Assembly (NCBI RefSeq): GCF_004331035.1
Contig: NZ_SJNT01000002.1
Span: forward strand, 186,001 to 250,000
DNA: 64,000 bases
Reading direction: 5' to 3'
Origin: Acinetobacter sp. ANC 4910
GTDB taxonomy: Bacteria; Pseudomonadota; Gammaproteobacteria; Pseudomonadales; Moraxellaceae
A program made the translations under genes and the position numbers. Shown here piece by piece: positions 35,524 through 45,176 of this stretch; within the stretch, counting starts at the first letter, position 1; each line of letters starts with the position of its first letter. Below the pieces are notes generated by a model, which searched no databases, was not told where the DNA came from, and saw only the letters and a list, made by a program, of their open reading frames with translations.

Positions 35524-36948
35524 TCAATGAGCATTTAAAATGTCGTGTGCGATTTTAGGATATCGATCACTTAACATGGAAACAAATGATTGCCGAATAT
35601 CATTTAAACGAGCAGGATTATCGGCATCAAAACGAACAGTAAAATATTCGCCAGTATTAGATGCTCGAATAATGCCAAAACCATCTTCAAAATCAAGCCG
35701 TACACCATCAATTTTACTCAATTGAGCAGCGATGTGATGGCTCTGGACTTCGATATCGGCCAATAATAATTTAGGGTCAGCACTATAAGTACTGATATAG
35801 GTATCTTCGGTACTACAACGCTCAGGATATTTGGCTAGTGCTTGTGAAAGCGTGAAATCTGGAGATTGACTTAAAAATTCAAGTACACGTAATGCGGCAT
35901 ATAAGCCATCATCATAACCAAAACCACGACCATCATTAAATACGTAGTGTCCAGCATATTCCCCACCAAACACCGCCTTTCCACATGATTGCATGAGATA
36001 TGTCTTTAAGAAGCTACTGCCTGTACGAATCATTTTGGCTTGCCCACCCAATTCATGCACCGTATTACGTACCATGGTCGAGCATTTCACATCAAATACC
36101 ACTTCATGCTGAGGATGCGTAGCAAGGCACATTTCGGCAAATAAAGACAATAAGCGATCTGCACCAATAATACTGCCATGTTCATCGACCAATACCAGTC
36201 GGTCGCCATCCCCATCTAGCGCTATGCCAATATCTGCGTGTTGCTCTCGAACTGTTTCGGTTAATGTCGTTAAATGTCTCGCTTGCGACGGGTCTGGCGC
36301 ATGATCGGGGAATTCTCCATTGGATTCACAACGCAGTGCTGTTACCTGACAACCTAACTTTTGTAAAACCAAAACGGCACAGCGCCCTGCCGAACCATGT
36401 AAACCATCAATCACCACATGGAAAGAACGTTTCAGTTGAATATCGTCTAAGATGGCTTGCTGATACCGCAAACAGTAGTCCACATCAAATTGATGCTGAA
36501 CATTGCTTAAAGGGACTTTACGTTGAGGAGAAAACTGTAAACTCGCGACATAACCCACTTGTTGGATCATTTCAGGGCACGGCGGTTCACCTTGCATAAT
36601 CCACTTGATGCCATTGTCACTTTTCGGATTATGACTTGCAGTCACCATAATACCGTTGCCTGCAAATTGACGCGCAGAGTAATACAGCATTGGGCTAGAG
36701 CAACAACCCACATTCACAACATGAAACCCTTTCTTTTCAAATATTTTTTGTATTATTTGGGCATAAGCTGGGCTACTCAGTCGAGCATCATAGCCAATCA
36801 CCACTTTGGTCTGAGCGGCTTGTTGGTACTGGCAGGCCAGACCATGGGCTATCGCTTCAACCAATTCGGGTGTTAATAACGTTACTTTTCCACGAATATC
36901 ATAGGCGCGAAAGACCTGCCATGGAAATATAGGTTGTTGAATATTCAT
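35524..36948 (-). CDS. Phosphomannomutase/phosphoglucomutase, AlgC-like
   Basis: A 474-residue alpha-D-phosphohexomutase: FRAYDIRGKV, the catalytic serine loop GIMVTASHNPKSDNGIKW, the metal loop IALDGDGDRLVLVDEHG, GGEYAGHY and a C-terminal sugar-phosphate loop GIIRASNTGEYFTVRF. It interconverts mannose- or glucose-6-phosphate and -1-phosphate for polysaccharide or lipopolysaccharide precursors. The longer frame starts with TTG at 36975; the ATG at 36948 (MNIQQPIFPWQVFRAYD) matches related proteins. Placed directly before argB, as in Pseudomonas, where algC and argB are also neighbours with dut. Confidence 0.93.
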   Translation of the reverse strand: MNIQQPIFPWQVFRAYDIRGKVTLLTPELVEAIAHGLACQYQQAAQTKVVIGYDARLSSPAYAQIIQKIFEKKGFHVVNVGCCSSPMLYYSARQFAGNGIMVTASHNPKSDNGIKWIMQGEPPCPEMIQQVGYVASLQFSPQRKVPLSNVQHQFDVDYCLRYQQAILDDIQLKRSFHVVIDGLHGSAGRCAVLVLQKLGCQVTALRCESNGEFPDHAPDPSQARHLTTLTETVREQHADIGIALDGDGDRLVLVDEHGSIIGADRLLSLFAEMCLATHPQHEVVFDVKCSTMVRNTVHELGGQAKMIRTGSSFLKTYLMQSCGKAVFGGEYAGHYVFNDGRGFGYDDGLYAALRVLEFLSQSPDFTLSQALAKYPERCSTEDTYISTYSADPKLLLADIEVQSHHIAAQLSKIDGVRLDFEDGFGIIRASNTGEYFTVRFDADNPARLNDIRQSFVSMLSDRYPKIAHDILNAH

Positions 36949-37123
36949 ATATTTGTAACTTCTGAACCCAACCAATACTTTAAAAATTCGTCTTATTCAT
37001 ACAACGTAAACGTTTTAAAATATTTCTAGTTTATATCTGAATAGAATTGAACTGTTAATACTATTTAAGTGTTGTTGACAACTTATAAAGTGAAATTAAA
37101 TAAAATCTTTTATATTTCAGAAT

Positions 37124-37145
37124 GAAAGAGCCCAAAGGCTCTTTC
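37124..37145 (-). terminator. Hairpin downstream of dut
   Basis: Stem GAAAGAGCC/GGCTCTTTC with a 4-base loop, ten bases beyond the dut stop. It carries a short T-run only, so moderate support. Confidence 0.65.
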
Positions 37146-37154
37146 ATATCAACA

Positions 37155-37607
37155 TCAGTTTTTACCTGTATGCCCAAAGCCACCCGCACCACGCTCAGTC
37201 GCCACAAATTCATCCACTTGTTCAAATTCTGCTTGTACCACAGGAACAAGTACATATTGTGCTAAACGTTCACCTGGTTCCAAGGTAAATGCATTTTGAC
37301 CACGGTTCCATACTGATACCATAAGCTCGCCTTGGTAGTCTGAGTCAATCAAACCCACAAGGTTACCTAAAACAATACCGTGTTTATGCCCTAAGCCTGA
37401 GCGAGGCAAAATTAAACCTGCAAAACCCGTATCTTCGATATAAATAGCTAAACCTGTTTTAACCAGTACCGTTTGACCCGGTTCAATCACAGTGGGTTCA
37501 GTCACACATGCACGTAAATCCAGACCTGCTGAACCCTGCGTCGCATAAGTTGGCATAGGCCATTCTTGTCCTAAACGTGCATCTAGAACTTTAACTTGAA
37601 CCTTCAT
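37155..37607 (-). CDS. dut: dUTP diphosphatase
   Basis: A 150-residue trimeric dUTPase. The five family motifs are visible: [40 protein letters not shown] and the C-terminal [12 protein letters not shown], which closes over the active site. It hydrolyses dUTP to dUMP, keeping uracil out of DNA and feeding thymidylate synthesis. Between rep upstream and the mutase-argB pair downstream on the same strand; the gap to the mutase gene has its own promoter region. Confidence 0.96.
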   Translation of the reverse strand: MKVQVKVLDARLGQEWPMPTYATQGSAGLDLRACVTEPTVIEPGQTVLVKTGLAIYIEDTGFAGLILPRSGLGHKHGIVLGNLVGLIDSDYQGELMVSVWNRGQNAFTLEPGERLAQYVLVPVVQAEFEQVDEFVATERGAGGFGHTGKN

Positions 37608-37641
37608 ATTGTTTCCTACTGTTTCAAAATTAATATCACAA

Positions 37642-39681
37642 TCAACGCTTAATTAAAGCGCGTAAATTTTCGAGGTAGTGTTGTGCTTGCTGCTTCGGAT
37701 CAACATTGCCCGCGAGCTTTTTCTTGCGTCCCAACCACTCCAATTCATCTTGTGGCAATTCATCTAAAAAGCGGCTTGGAGTCATTTGACGCATTTGCCC
37801 ACCCGCTTTACGTTGCTCGGCCAAGGTAATGGTTAAACCTTGACGTGCTCGAGTAATTCCTACGTACATCAAACGGCGTTCTTCTTCGACTGTTTCAGCC
37901 GCAATCGAGTTTTTATGTGGCAGTAGCTCTTCTTCTAGACCAATCAAATACACGAATGGAAATTCCAAGCCTTTTGAAGCATGCAGTGTCAACAAATTGA
38001 CCTTATCGGTGTCCTCTTCTTCCTGTTGTTGCTCCAACATATCCAGCAACACCATTTTGCGAATTACACTCTCAATATTGCGCTCATCGACATCTTCTGC
38101 ACGGTTAATCAAACTCTGAATACTGCTATATAGCACTTCAATATTGTCGAGCTTGGTTTTTTCCTGTGCAGGTGTAGCCGCAGATTCTTTGATATAGTCG
38201 ATATAACCTGCTTCAAACATCATTTGGCGAATAATCGGTACTGGTTCATCATCTTCTAGCAATTCACGCGTAAAATTAGCAATGAATTCGGCAAATTCAG
38301 CCAACTGCGTGGTGGCCTTTTTCGGAATTGCCATGGTCAAGCGTTGGTCACCTGCCGCTGCCAATAAAGACAAATGATTTTCTTGTGCAAATAAACCGAG
38401 CTTTTCTAAAGTAACAGGGCCAATGGCACGTTTTGGCGTATTAATAATACGTAAAAAAGCACTGTCATCTTCAGGATTAATAATCAGACGCAGATAACTC
38501 ATAATGTCTTTGATTTCTGCACGGGCGAAGAAGGACTGACCGCCAGATAACTTATATGGAATCTGCATTTGACGCAGTTGTGTCTCTAAAATACGTGCTT
38601 GGAAGTTACCCCGATATAAAATGGCATAATCTTTCCAATTTTTTCCATTCATCAACTTATGTGTGATCAGATCTTTAACGACCCGTTCTGCTTCATCATC
38701 ATCATTACGACAAGTGATGACACGAATCACTTCGCCATGACCTTTATCTGACCAAAGTTTTTTATCAAAAATATGCGGATTGTTACCAATTACAGTATTC
38801 GCCGCTTTTAAAATACGGCTGGTCGAACGATAGTTCTGTTCCAGTTTAATCACTTTTAAATTGCGAAAATCTTCATTCAGCAAAGCCATATTTTCTGGTT
38901 TGGCACCACGCCATGCGTAGATCGATTGGTCATCATCACCTACAGCTGTAAACTGTCCCATCACACCGACCAAGAGTTTCACCAAAATATACTGTGCTGT
39001 ATTGGTATCTTGATATTCATCGACCAACAAATAGCGAATGCGATTTTGCCAACGGTCTCGTACTTCTTGATTTTCTTGCAACAAGCGCGTTGGCATCACA
39101 ATCAGATCATCAAAATCCACTGCATTATACGCCCGTAAATTACGCTCATACAGTTGATACAAGTGTGCAAACTGAACATCTTCAGCAGTTTCACAGGTAA
39201 TGTGCGCCTGTTCAGGTGGAATCAAATCATTTTTCCAGTCTGAAATCATCTTCATGGCTTTGGCAATCAGCTCTTTACTTTCAGCACCAGATAAATTGTC
39301 ACGGTGCATCAAGTCCATCAAAATACGCTTACAGTCATCTGCATCTAAAATAGAAAAATTATTTTTTAATGGCGTGTGTTTCAGCTCTAAACGTAACATG
39401 TTTAGACCGAAGGTATGAAAGGTCGAAACCGATAGCCCTTTTGCTTCTTCACGTGACAACAACTTTGTCACACGCTCTTTCATTTCGCGTGCAGCTTTGT
39501 TGGTAAAAGTCATCGCAGTAATGCGATAAGCCGGAATACCGCAATGTTTCACCAAATAAGCAATTTTACGGGTAATGACTGAGGTTTTACCCGAACCAGC
39601 CCCTGCAAGTACTAACAAGGGCCCTTGAGTATATTTCATGGCTTCAAGTTGCTTGTCGTTTAACTGACTTGCCAGCGACAT
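37642..39681 (-). CDS. rep: ATP-dependent DNA helicase Rep
   Basis: A 679-residue SF1A helicase. Walker [20 protein letters not shown], motif [16 protein letters not shown], motif [20 protein letters not shown], motif [14 protein letters not shown], motif [20 protein letters not shown] and motif [13 protein letters not shown] are all intact. Rep supports the replication fork through protein roadblocks. Length and N-terminus ([21 protein letters not shown]) fit Rep rather than UvrD. A terminator of the lipoprotein gene lies upstream of its start. Confidence 0.94.
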   Translation of the reverse strand: MSLASQLNDKQLEAMKYTQGPLLVLAGAGSGKTSVITRKIAYLVKHCGIPAYRITAMTFTNKAAREMKERVTKLLSREEAKGLSVSTFHTFGLNMLRLELKHTPLKNNFSILDADDCKRILMDLMHRDNLSGAESKELIAKAMKMISDWKNDLIPPEQAHITCETAEDVQFAHLYQLYERNLRAYNAVDFDDLIVMPTRLLQENQEVRDRWQNRIRYLLVDEYQDTNTAQYILVKLLVGVMGQFTAVGDDDQSIYAWRGAKPENMALLNEDFRNLKVIKLEQNYRSTSRILKAANTVIGNNPHIFDKKLWSDKGHGEVIRVITCRNDDDEAERVVKDLITHKLMNGKNWKDYAILYRGNFQARILETQLRQMQIPYKLSGGQSFFARAEIKDIMSYLRLIINPEDDSAFLRIINTPKRAIGPVTLEKLGLFAQENHLSLLAAAGDQRLTMAIPKKATTQLAEFAEFIANFTRELLEDDEPVPIIRQMMFEAGYIDYIKESAATPAQEKTKLDNIEVLYSSIQSLINRAEDVDERNIESVIRKMVLLDMLEQQQEEEDTDKVNLLTLHASKGLEFPFVYLIGLEEELLPHKNSIAAETVEEERRLMYVGITRARQGLTITLAEQRKAGGQMRQMTPSRFLDELPQDELEWLGRKKKLAGNVDPKQQAQHYLENLRALIKR

Positions 39682-39765
39682 AGTGTTTCCTCTTTTTAAT
39701 CCGAACTAGATTATAGACATCAAACCCCCAGATGCCTAACCTAAAATGACGATTATCTGTTCATA

Positions 39766-39790
39766 AAAAAAGCCACCTAAAGGTGGCTTT
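39766..39790 (-). terminator. Terminator after the OmpA-like lipoprotein gene
   Basis: Stem AAAGCCACC/GGTGGCTTT with a three- to four-base loop and a T-run of seven on the minus strand. Confidence 0.9.
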
Positions 39791-39828
39791 TCCGAAACTC
39801 AATGATTTCTAAGCAAACAAAATATTAA

Positions 39829-40476
39829 TTATTTTGTTTCATACACTGTAATTTCTACACGACGGTTTTGTTCACGGCCCGCAGCAGTATCGTTGCTCGC
39901 GATTGGTGAAGTAGAACCATAACCACGTGCAGTCATACGTGAGCTTGCAATCCCTTGAGATGATAAATAGCCCATTACAGAGTTTGCACGGTTTTGAGAT
40001 AATGGATTGTTAATCGCATCTGTACCTGTGTTGTCTGTGTGACCATGAATTACAAGTGCAAGTTTGTTGGCTGTACCATCTTCACGTAATACACGTGCAA
40101 CATCATTCAATGCTGTTTGGAAACGCGGTTGAATGGTAGAAGAGTTGGTTGCGAACGTAACACTTGGCATTACCAAATTAATCGAACCATCTTTGTTACG
40201 GTCTACATCAACGCCAGTACCCGCAAGTTCTTCACGAAGACGTTTCTCTTTTTTGTCCAATAATAGACCTGCACCACCGCCCACTACGGCACCAATTGCA
40301 GCGGCTTGACCCATTTTATCTTTGTCTGCATTTGAATATGCAAGACCTGCACCCAATAATGCACCGAGACCTGCACCGATTGCCGCTTTGTCATATTCCA
40401 TACCAGTGCCAGTAGATTGACAACCTGAAAGAACCAACGCCCCTGCTACTGCTGATGAAATTAATAGTGCACGCAT
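39829..40476 (-). CDS. OmpA-family outer-membrane lipoprotein, YiaD-like
   Basis: A 215-residue lipoprotein. The signal peptide ends in lipobox VLSGC (Cys at about 19). A glycine-zipper-like region follows (AAIGAGLGALLGAGLAY and AAIGAVVGGGAGLLL), then an OmpA C-terminal peptidoglycan-binding domain (VIHGHTDNTGTDAINNPLSQNRANSV and GREQNRRVEITVYE). It anchors the outer membrane to the cell wall. It resembles E. coli YiaD in architecture. Monocistronic, with its own terminator. Confidence 0.92.
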   Translation of the reverse strand: MRALLISSAVAGALVLSGCQSTGTGMEYDKAAIGAGLGALLGAGLAYSNADKDKMGQAAAIGAVVGGGAGLLLDKKEKRLREELAGTGVDVDRNKDGSINLVMPSVTFATNSSTIQPRFQTALNDVARVLREDGTANKLALVIHGHTDNTGTDAINNPLSQNRANSVMGYLSSQGIASSRMTARGYGSTSPIASNDTAAGREQNRRVEITVYETK

Positions 40477-40743
40477 GACATGCCTCCATTTGTGTGTTTT
40501 GTTTATGCTTGAAATGGTCGCCTAAAAATAGGACTTAGACCATTGATCTTTTGTAAATAATAGCTTGTATGGTTACATTTTGTAATAATTAATTCTAACT
40601 TTGAATGTGCATTCATCACATTCCCTACATGTTTAATAAATCATGAAGGATAATTTACCAAACACAACGCTTGTTTTATTTTCAGAATTTGCAACTATAT
40701 TCAATAACGATAATGGATGATTTTACTTAGGATTATTTTTTAT

Positions 40744-41682
40744 ATGTCATCTCAAGCAAACAAACAACCCATATTAAAAAAAATCACACGTGGACTAACT
40801 GTTGGCTCTGTCATGACGGGCAGCACTTTTTTTCATGGGCCGCCTGTACTTGCGCTTGGTTTAACCAAACTATTTAAACAATCAGAAAAAGTAGATAAAA
40901 CCAATATTAAAATTACCAATAGCTGGCTTGGGGTCAATAACTGGTTGATTGATCATGTTTTACCCCATCTAAAATGGGACATTACGGTCGATGAGGATCT
41001 CGACTTAAGCATGCAAGGTCGTTATTTAATGACCTGTAATCATCAAAGTTGGGTCGACACGACAGTGAATCAATATTTTGGACTCACGCGTATGCCCCTG
41101 ACCCGCTTCTTTACCAAGTGGGAACTTATTTTTATTCCCTTTGTTGGACAAGCGTTTAAAATTTTAGGCTTCCCGATGATGAAGCGGCATACCAAACAAG
41201 AAATTGAGCAAAACCCAGAGCTCAAATCCCGCGATATGGAAGAAGCACGTAAAGCCTGCGAACAATTACTGAGCCAGCCTTTTACCTTACTGAACTATTT
41301 GGAAGGAACACGATTCACTCCAGAAAAGCATCAGCAACAAAACTCACCTTATCAGAATCTACTTAAACCGAAAGCTGGTGGCTTAGCCCTCGCCCTCGAT
41401 ATTTTAGGCAATCAAATTGATGCGCTAGTCGATATGACGATTGTCTACCCAGATGGTGCACCCGGTTATGGCGAATTCTGGTTCGGTGAAGTGGGTCGAA
41501 TTGCCGTGAATTTACGCAAAATTGAGATTCCTGACTGGGTTTTAGGTGGAAACTACGAAGATGATGAAGAATATCGTGCACGCTTCCAAGCATGGGTCGA
41601 TCAACTCTGGACCGAAAAAGATCAACTGATTAGTCAAATGAAAGCTCAATATTCAACAACTGCTGAAATGAGTACGGTGTAA
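40744..41682 (+). CDS. 1-acyl-glycerol-3-phosphate acyltransferase family (YihG-like)
   Basis: A 312-residue PlsC-fold acyltransferase: LMTCNHQSWVDTTVNQY carries the H-x4-D catalytic motif, FTKWELIFIPFVGQAF and LLNYLEGTRFTPEKH carry the later substrate motifs (EGTR). Members related to YihG/OlsA acylate lysophospholipids or related lipids. The frame can start at 40717; ATG 40744 (MSSQANKQ) follows an AGGA. The stop lies four bases before the next gene's start, so the two are an operon. Confidence 0.85.
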   Translation: MSSQANKQPILKKITRGLTVGSVMTGSTFFHGPPVLALGLTKLFKQSEKVDKTNIKITNSWLGVNNWLIDHVLPHLKWDITVDEDLDLSMQGRYLMTCNHQSWVDTTVNQYFGLTRMPLTRFFTKWELIFIPFVGQAFKILGFPMMKRHTKQEIEQNPELKSRDMEEARKACEQLLSQPFTLLNYLEGTRFTPEKHQQQNSPYQNLLKPKAGGLALALDILGNQIDALVDMTIVYPDGAPGYGEFWFGEVGRIAVNLRKIEIPDWVLGGNYEDDEEYRARFQAWVDQLWTEKDQLISQMKAQYSTTAEMSTV

Positions 41683-41686
41683 TCCT

Positions 41687-42736
41687 ATGAAGCAGAACAG
41701 TTCCACCAAAAAATCAAAATATCATCGTGTAGATCCACAGAGTTGGTCATTTAAACTCTATCTGATCTATGACACCTTTATGGTGTTCCTGATTATTTTT
41801 AATCTGTTCTGCTTATGCGCCAATTTTTTCTTAATGAGTAATATTGGCGGCTGGTTCTTAACCTCGCTTCATTTAGATGAAATCCTCAATTTTTATCGTA
41901 CACATCTACATCCTTGGGTGATTACCACCGAAGCATGGTTCATCTTATTTTTAATTACAGAGCTCGTGGTTCGTTGGGTGATTGCCATCCTTTATCGCCA
42001 TCATCGACGTTGGTTCTTTTTCCCCTTTATTCACTGGTATGAAATTTTAGCCATTATTCCGCATCTACGTTTTCTCCGTTTATTCCGTGCTGGGATTATT
42101 ATTTTTCGTCTACATGAATTGGGTTATAACGTTATTCCCGAATCCATTCAAAAAAGAGCAAAATTTTATTACCGAGTGATTATGGAAGAACTCTCTGATC
42201 GCGTGGTTATTACGGTATTGGATGGGGTAAAACATGAACTGAATACCAGTTCAACCCATAAAAAAATCATTCATGATTTGGTCGATCATCATCGGGTGTT
42301 ATTTGCACAAGCTTTGGCCGAGCTTTTGCAGGAATCGCTGGCAACGGAATTACGACAACGCCAAACGATGATTGCTCAAAATATTGGCGCCATTGTGAAT
42401 CAAGCCATTGAAGATACCCCTGAACTCACTCAGTTATTGCGCTTAATTCCGATTGTCGGTGGGCGAATTGAGCATCAAATCCAGAGTATTGGACAACGCT
42501 TGGGAGAAAATATTACCTACGGTATTTTAGAGCCGTTGATGTCGGGTAACCCTGAACAACCCAATCATACCTATAAGCTTATTGCCGAAAAAGTCAGTGA
42601 ATTGAATATTGATAACCATGCGCTCGAACAACTGGTTGAGTCTGCGGTGTATGAAAGTTTGGACGCTATTCGTAAGCAAGTGAAGGTGAAACAGTGGTTA
42701 GAAGACCTTGAAGAGCTCGATCAAGCTAAAGAATAA
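41687..42736 (+). CDS. Voltage-sensor-like membrane protein without visible pore
   Basis: A 349-residue protein. The N-terminal part (about 25 to 145) has four hydrophobic segments resembling an ion-transport S1 to S4 module: the last reads IIPHLRFLRLFRAGIIIFRL, with arginines at three-residue spacing as in S4 helices. No selectivity-filter-like loop or S5-S6 pair follows. The C-terminal 200 residues are soluble and helical (DRVVITVLDGVKHEL, LAELLQESLATELRQRQ). It is translationally close to the acyltransferase gene (four-base gap). The role is unknown; a membrane-potential-responsive regulator is a guess. Confidence 0.7.
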   Translation: MKQNSSTKKSKYHRVDPQSWSFKLYLIYDTFMVFLIIFNLFCLCANFFLMSNIGGWFLTSLHLDEILNFYRTHLHPWVITTEAWFILFLITELVVRWVIAILYRHHRRWFFFPFIHWYEILAIIPHLRFLRLFRAGIIIFRLHELGYNVIPESIQKRAKFYYRVIMEELSDRVVITVLDGVKHELNTSSTHKKIIHDLVDHHRVLFAQALAELLQESLATELRQRQTMIAQNIGAIVNQAIEDTPELTQLLRLIPIVGGRIEHQIQSIGQRLGENITYGILEPLMSGNPEQPNHTYKLIAEKVSELNIDNHALEQLVESAVYESLDAIRKQVKVKQWLEDLEELDQAKE

Positions 42737-42858
42737 GCATTAAGATAAAAAAGTTACAAACTTGGCTAGAGAATTCAAAGAATTTGTTCTAGGATTTGCT
42801 CTATTTACAACATCGCTTCGGCATAAAACCAATAGCTTCGAAGTCTTAAGGATAAAAT

Positions 42859-43587
42859 ATGGCTGATATTCGGATCACCGGTAGAATGGTTAACTTTAGT
42901 AGATTAACCTTCGACACAAATGACCATAATGCCATTCGTCAACAACTGACCCAACTACTTCAAGACAGCACAACGCATGGTGCTCTGGTGATTTTAGACA
43001 GTACCGTTGAACAAGAGCTGATTGCCCTAATTCAACTGCTGCTCGATTTAGATTTACAGCCCATGGCGGTGATTGAAGGTTTACTGGGTGATGAAGCACG
43101 TGCGATTCAATTTCCTGTACTCCCCGCTGACAGTAAATCGTTACAACGTATTAAAGCAACCCAAGAACAAGTGGTTGAAACTGCGGTGCAAGCACCAGAA
43201 GTGGCAATCGAAAATACACAAAAGGCATCTCCATTTCCACGTAATATTGGACATATTACCTCGTATCACGATGAAATCTTACGAACAGGCCAATGTTTAA
43301 TCCAAGATCATGGCGATATTATCGTCAATGCAGGGATAAATAGTGGTTCAGAAGTAATTGCTTCAGGAAATATACATATTTATGGCAGTGCTCGTGGTAG
43401 AGTTATCGCAGGTGCTGGTGGAAACAGTGCTGCTCGCATTTTCTGTCACTCACTTGAAGCCGAATTGGTTTCAATTGCAGGGACATATTGTGTTGCCGAT
43501 GATATTCCACCCCATGTCGTAAAGAAGTCCGTACACATTTATTTAAATGAAAACCAAGAGCTCGAATTCAAAGCTTTGGAATTTTAA
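42859..43587 (+). CDS. minC: Septum site-determining protein MinC
   Basis: A 242-residue FtsZ inhibitor. The N-terminal domain (about 1 to 110) includes [36 protein letters not shown]-rich linker follows, and the C-terminal right-handed beta-helix (about 135 to 242) reads [20 protein letters not shown], then [19 protein letters not shown] and a MinD-binding face. It blocks Z-rings away from midcell. First gene of minC-minD-minE, all on the plus strand. Confidence 0.96.
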   Translation: MADIRITGRMVNFSRLTFDTNDHNAIRQQLTQLLQDSTTHGALVILDSTVEQELIALIQLLLDLDLQPMAVIEGLLGDEARAIQFPVLPADSKSLQRIKATQEQVVETAVQAPEVAIENTQKASPFPRNIGHITSYHDEILRTGQCLIQDHGDIIVNAGINSGSEVIASGNIHIYGSARGRVIAGAGGNSAARIFCHSLEAELVSIAGTYCVADDIPPHVVKKSVHIYLNENQELEFKALEF

Positions 43588-43652
43588 TGTATAAATAAAC
43601 ACCAAAACCCCGCTAATTAAAGGGGGGATTTACCATAACAGGAGTGGATTCG

Positions 43653-44465
43653 GTGGCGAAAATTGTTGTCGTAACATCAGGCAAAGGTGGCGTAGGAAAA
43701 ACTACGACCAGTGCATCTTTTGCAACAGGTTTAGCCCTTCGTGGTCACAAAACTGTTGTTATCGATTTTGACGTAGGTTTACGTAACCTTGACCTTATTA
43801 TGGGCTGCGAACGTCGTGTTGTGTATGATTTTGTGAATGTTTTAAATAACGAAGCACGATTACAACAAGCACTTATTCGTGATAAAGATATTGAGAACTT
43901 ATACATTTTACCGGCATCACAAACGCGCGATAAAGATGCGTTAACCGATGAAGGTGTTGCACGTGTAATGGAAGAATTATCTCAAGAATTCGATTACATT
44001 ATTTGTGATTCTCCTGCAGGGATTGAGCGTGGTGCAATTCTAGCCATGTACCATGCAGATGAAGCGATTATTGTGACCAACCCTGAAATTTCTTCAGTAC
44101 GTGACTCTGACCGCATTATCGGTATGTTGGACAGTAAAACTAAAAAAGTAGAACAGAATGAAGGACGTATACGCAAACATTTGTGTATTACTCGCTTTAA
44201 CCCTGAACGTGCAGACAAGCAAGAAATGCTCACCATTGATGACATTTCGAAAGACATTTTACGTGTACCTACACTGGGTGTGGTGCCTGAATGTAAAAGC
44301 GTTTTACAAGCGTCTAACGAAGGTAAACCTGTTATTTTGTTCCATGAAGCAGAAGCTGGACAGGCCTATGAAGATTTAGTTGCACGTTTCCTTGGTGAAG
44401 AACGTCCTTACCGTCACATTACAGTCAAACCAAAAGGCTGGTTAGCACGATTATTTGGAGTGTAA
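43653..44465 (+). CDS. minD: Septum site-determining ATPase MinD
   Basis: A 270-residue ParA/MinD ATPase with the deviant Walker A KGGVGKTT near the N-terminus, switch I/II regions VIDFDVGLRNLDLIMG and DYIICDSPAGIERGA, and a C-terminal amphipathic membrane helix (GWLARLFGV). It carries MinC to the membrane and oscillates under MinE. The frame can open at GTG 43644, but that GTG lies within the ribosome binding site AGGAG. The GTG at 43653 gives the family N-terminus MAKIVVVTSGKGG, with eight-base spacing, so it is preferred. Confidence 0.96.
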   Translation: MAKIVVVTSGKGGVGKTTTSASFATGLALRGHKTVVIDFDVGLRNLDLIMGCERRVVYDFVNVLNNEARLQQALIRDKDIENLYILPASQTRDKDALTDEGVARVMEELSQEFDYIICDSPAGIERGAILAMYHADEAIIVTNPEISSVRDSDRIIGMLDSKTKKVEQNEGRIRKHLCITRFNPERADKQEMLTIDDISKDILRVPTLGVVPECKSVLQASNEGKPVILFHEAEAGQAYEDLVARFLGEERPYRHITVKPKGWLARLFGV

Positions 44466-44467
44466 AT

Positions 44468-44740
44468 ATGGCAGGCTTCTGGAGTAAATTATTTAGTAAT
44501 GACGAAAAACCTTCAAGTGCACAAATGGCAAAAGACCGTTTGAAAGTCATTGTTGCTTCTGAACAAGGCTTAGGTAAACGCTTGAGCCAAGATAAAATTG
44601 ACCAAATGAAAAAAGAGATCATGCAAGTGGTCAACCGCTATGTTCGTGGGGTCGATGAAGAACATATCCAAATGTCTGTTCGCTCAGAAGCGAATATTGA
44701 AATGTTGGAGATGAATATCAATTTGCCTGAAGAGCGATAA
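44468..44740 (+). CDS. minE: Cell division topological specificity factor MinE
   Basis: A 90-residue MinE. The N-terminal membrane/MinD-binding part has SAQMAKDRLKVIVASEQG (the family's A..RL.i.la..R pattern, here with SEQG), and the C-terminal topological domain reads DKIDQMKKEIMQVVNRYV then VRSEANIEMLEMNINLP. It stimulates MinD ATPase and gives the pole-to-pole oscillation. It starts two bases after the minD stop and ends before a strong terminator. Confidence 0.95.
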   Translation: MAGFWSKLFSNDEKPSSAQMAKDRLKVIVASEQGLGKRLSQDKIDQMKKEIMQVVNRYVRGVDEEHIQMSVRSEANIEMLEMNINLPEER

Positions 44741-44772
44741 TCTGAAATCTGATTAGTCAATCAAATGGATTC

Positions 44773-44805
44773 AAGGCAAAATAGCATCAGCTATTTTGCC
44801 TTTTT
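44773..44805 (+). terminator. Terminator of the minCDE operon
   Basis: A 13-bp perfect stem AAGGCAAAATAGC with its complement, loop ATCA, and a T-run. Confidence 0.93.
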
Positions 44806-44836
44806 AGTTTGAAAAGAATATACCAAGGAGTTTGCG

Positions 44837-45124
44837 ATGGCATTATCTCAGCCAGCAACGTTTAATGAAGAATGGTCGGATGAGCGCGTTTTTGCCTATT
44901 TAAATCAGCTTCCTCCTGCAGGAGTTAATGCCGACTTTCATGTTCTTTACCACGCATTCAAACATATGCGTCCAACTGACTACGAACGTTTGTTAACTCA
45001 ATTTGTCGCAGATGGTCGCAATGTCAATGCAACCAATCCCCAAGGTCAACGGATTCATGATGTAATTGCTGAATACCCTCGCCAATGTGATGGATTCTTA
45101 GAAGTCTTGGCAAAATTTGGTTAA
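44837..45124 (+). CDS. PA4642-family conserved hypothetical protein
   Basis: A 95-residue protein resembling the PA4642 family of gammaproteobacteria: NEEWSDERVFAYLNQLPPAGVNADFHVLYHAFKHMRP, then FVADGRNVNATNPQGQ. It is helical and acidic, without a signal peptide. Function unknown. Monocistronic between two terminators, with a good AAGGAG ribosome binding site. Confidence 0.82.
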   Translation: MALSQPATFNEEWSDERVFAYLNQLPPAGVNADFHVLYHAFKHMRPTDYERLLTQFVADGRNVNATNPQGQRIHDVIAEYPRQCDGFLEVLAKFG

Positions 45125-45129
45125 GCCTT

Positions 45130-45155
45130 AAAGCCTACCTTGTGTAGGCTTTTTT
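45130..45155. terminator. Terminator between the PA4642-like gene and AEC transporter
   Basis: Stem AAGCCTAC/GTAGGCTT with a five-base loop and T-run on the plus strand, between convergent genes. Confidence 0.88.
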
Positions 45156-45176
45156 ATGATCTTCAACCTAAAAAAA

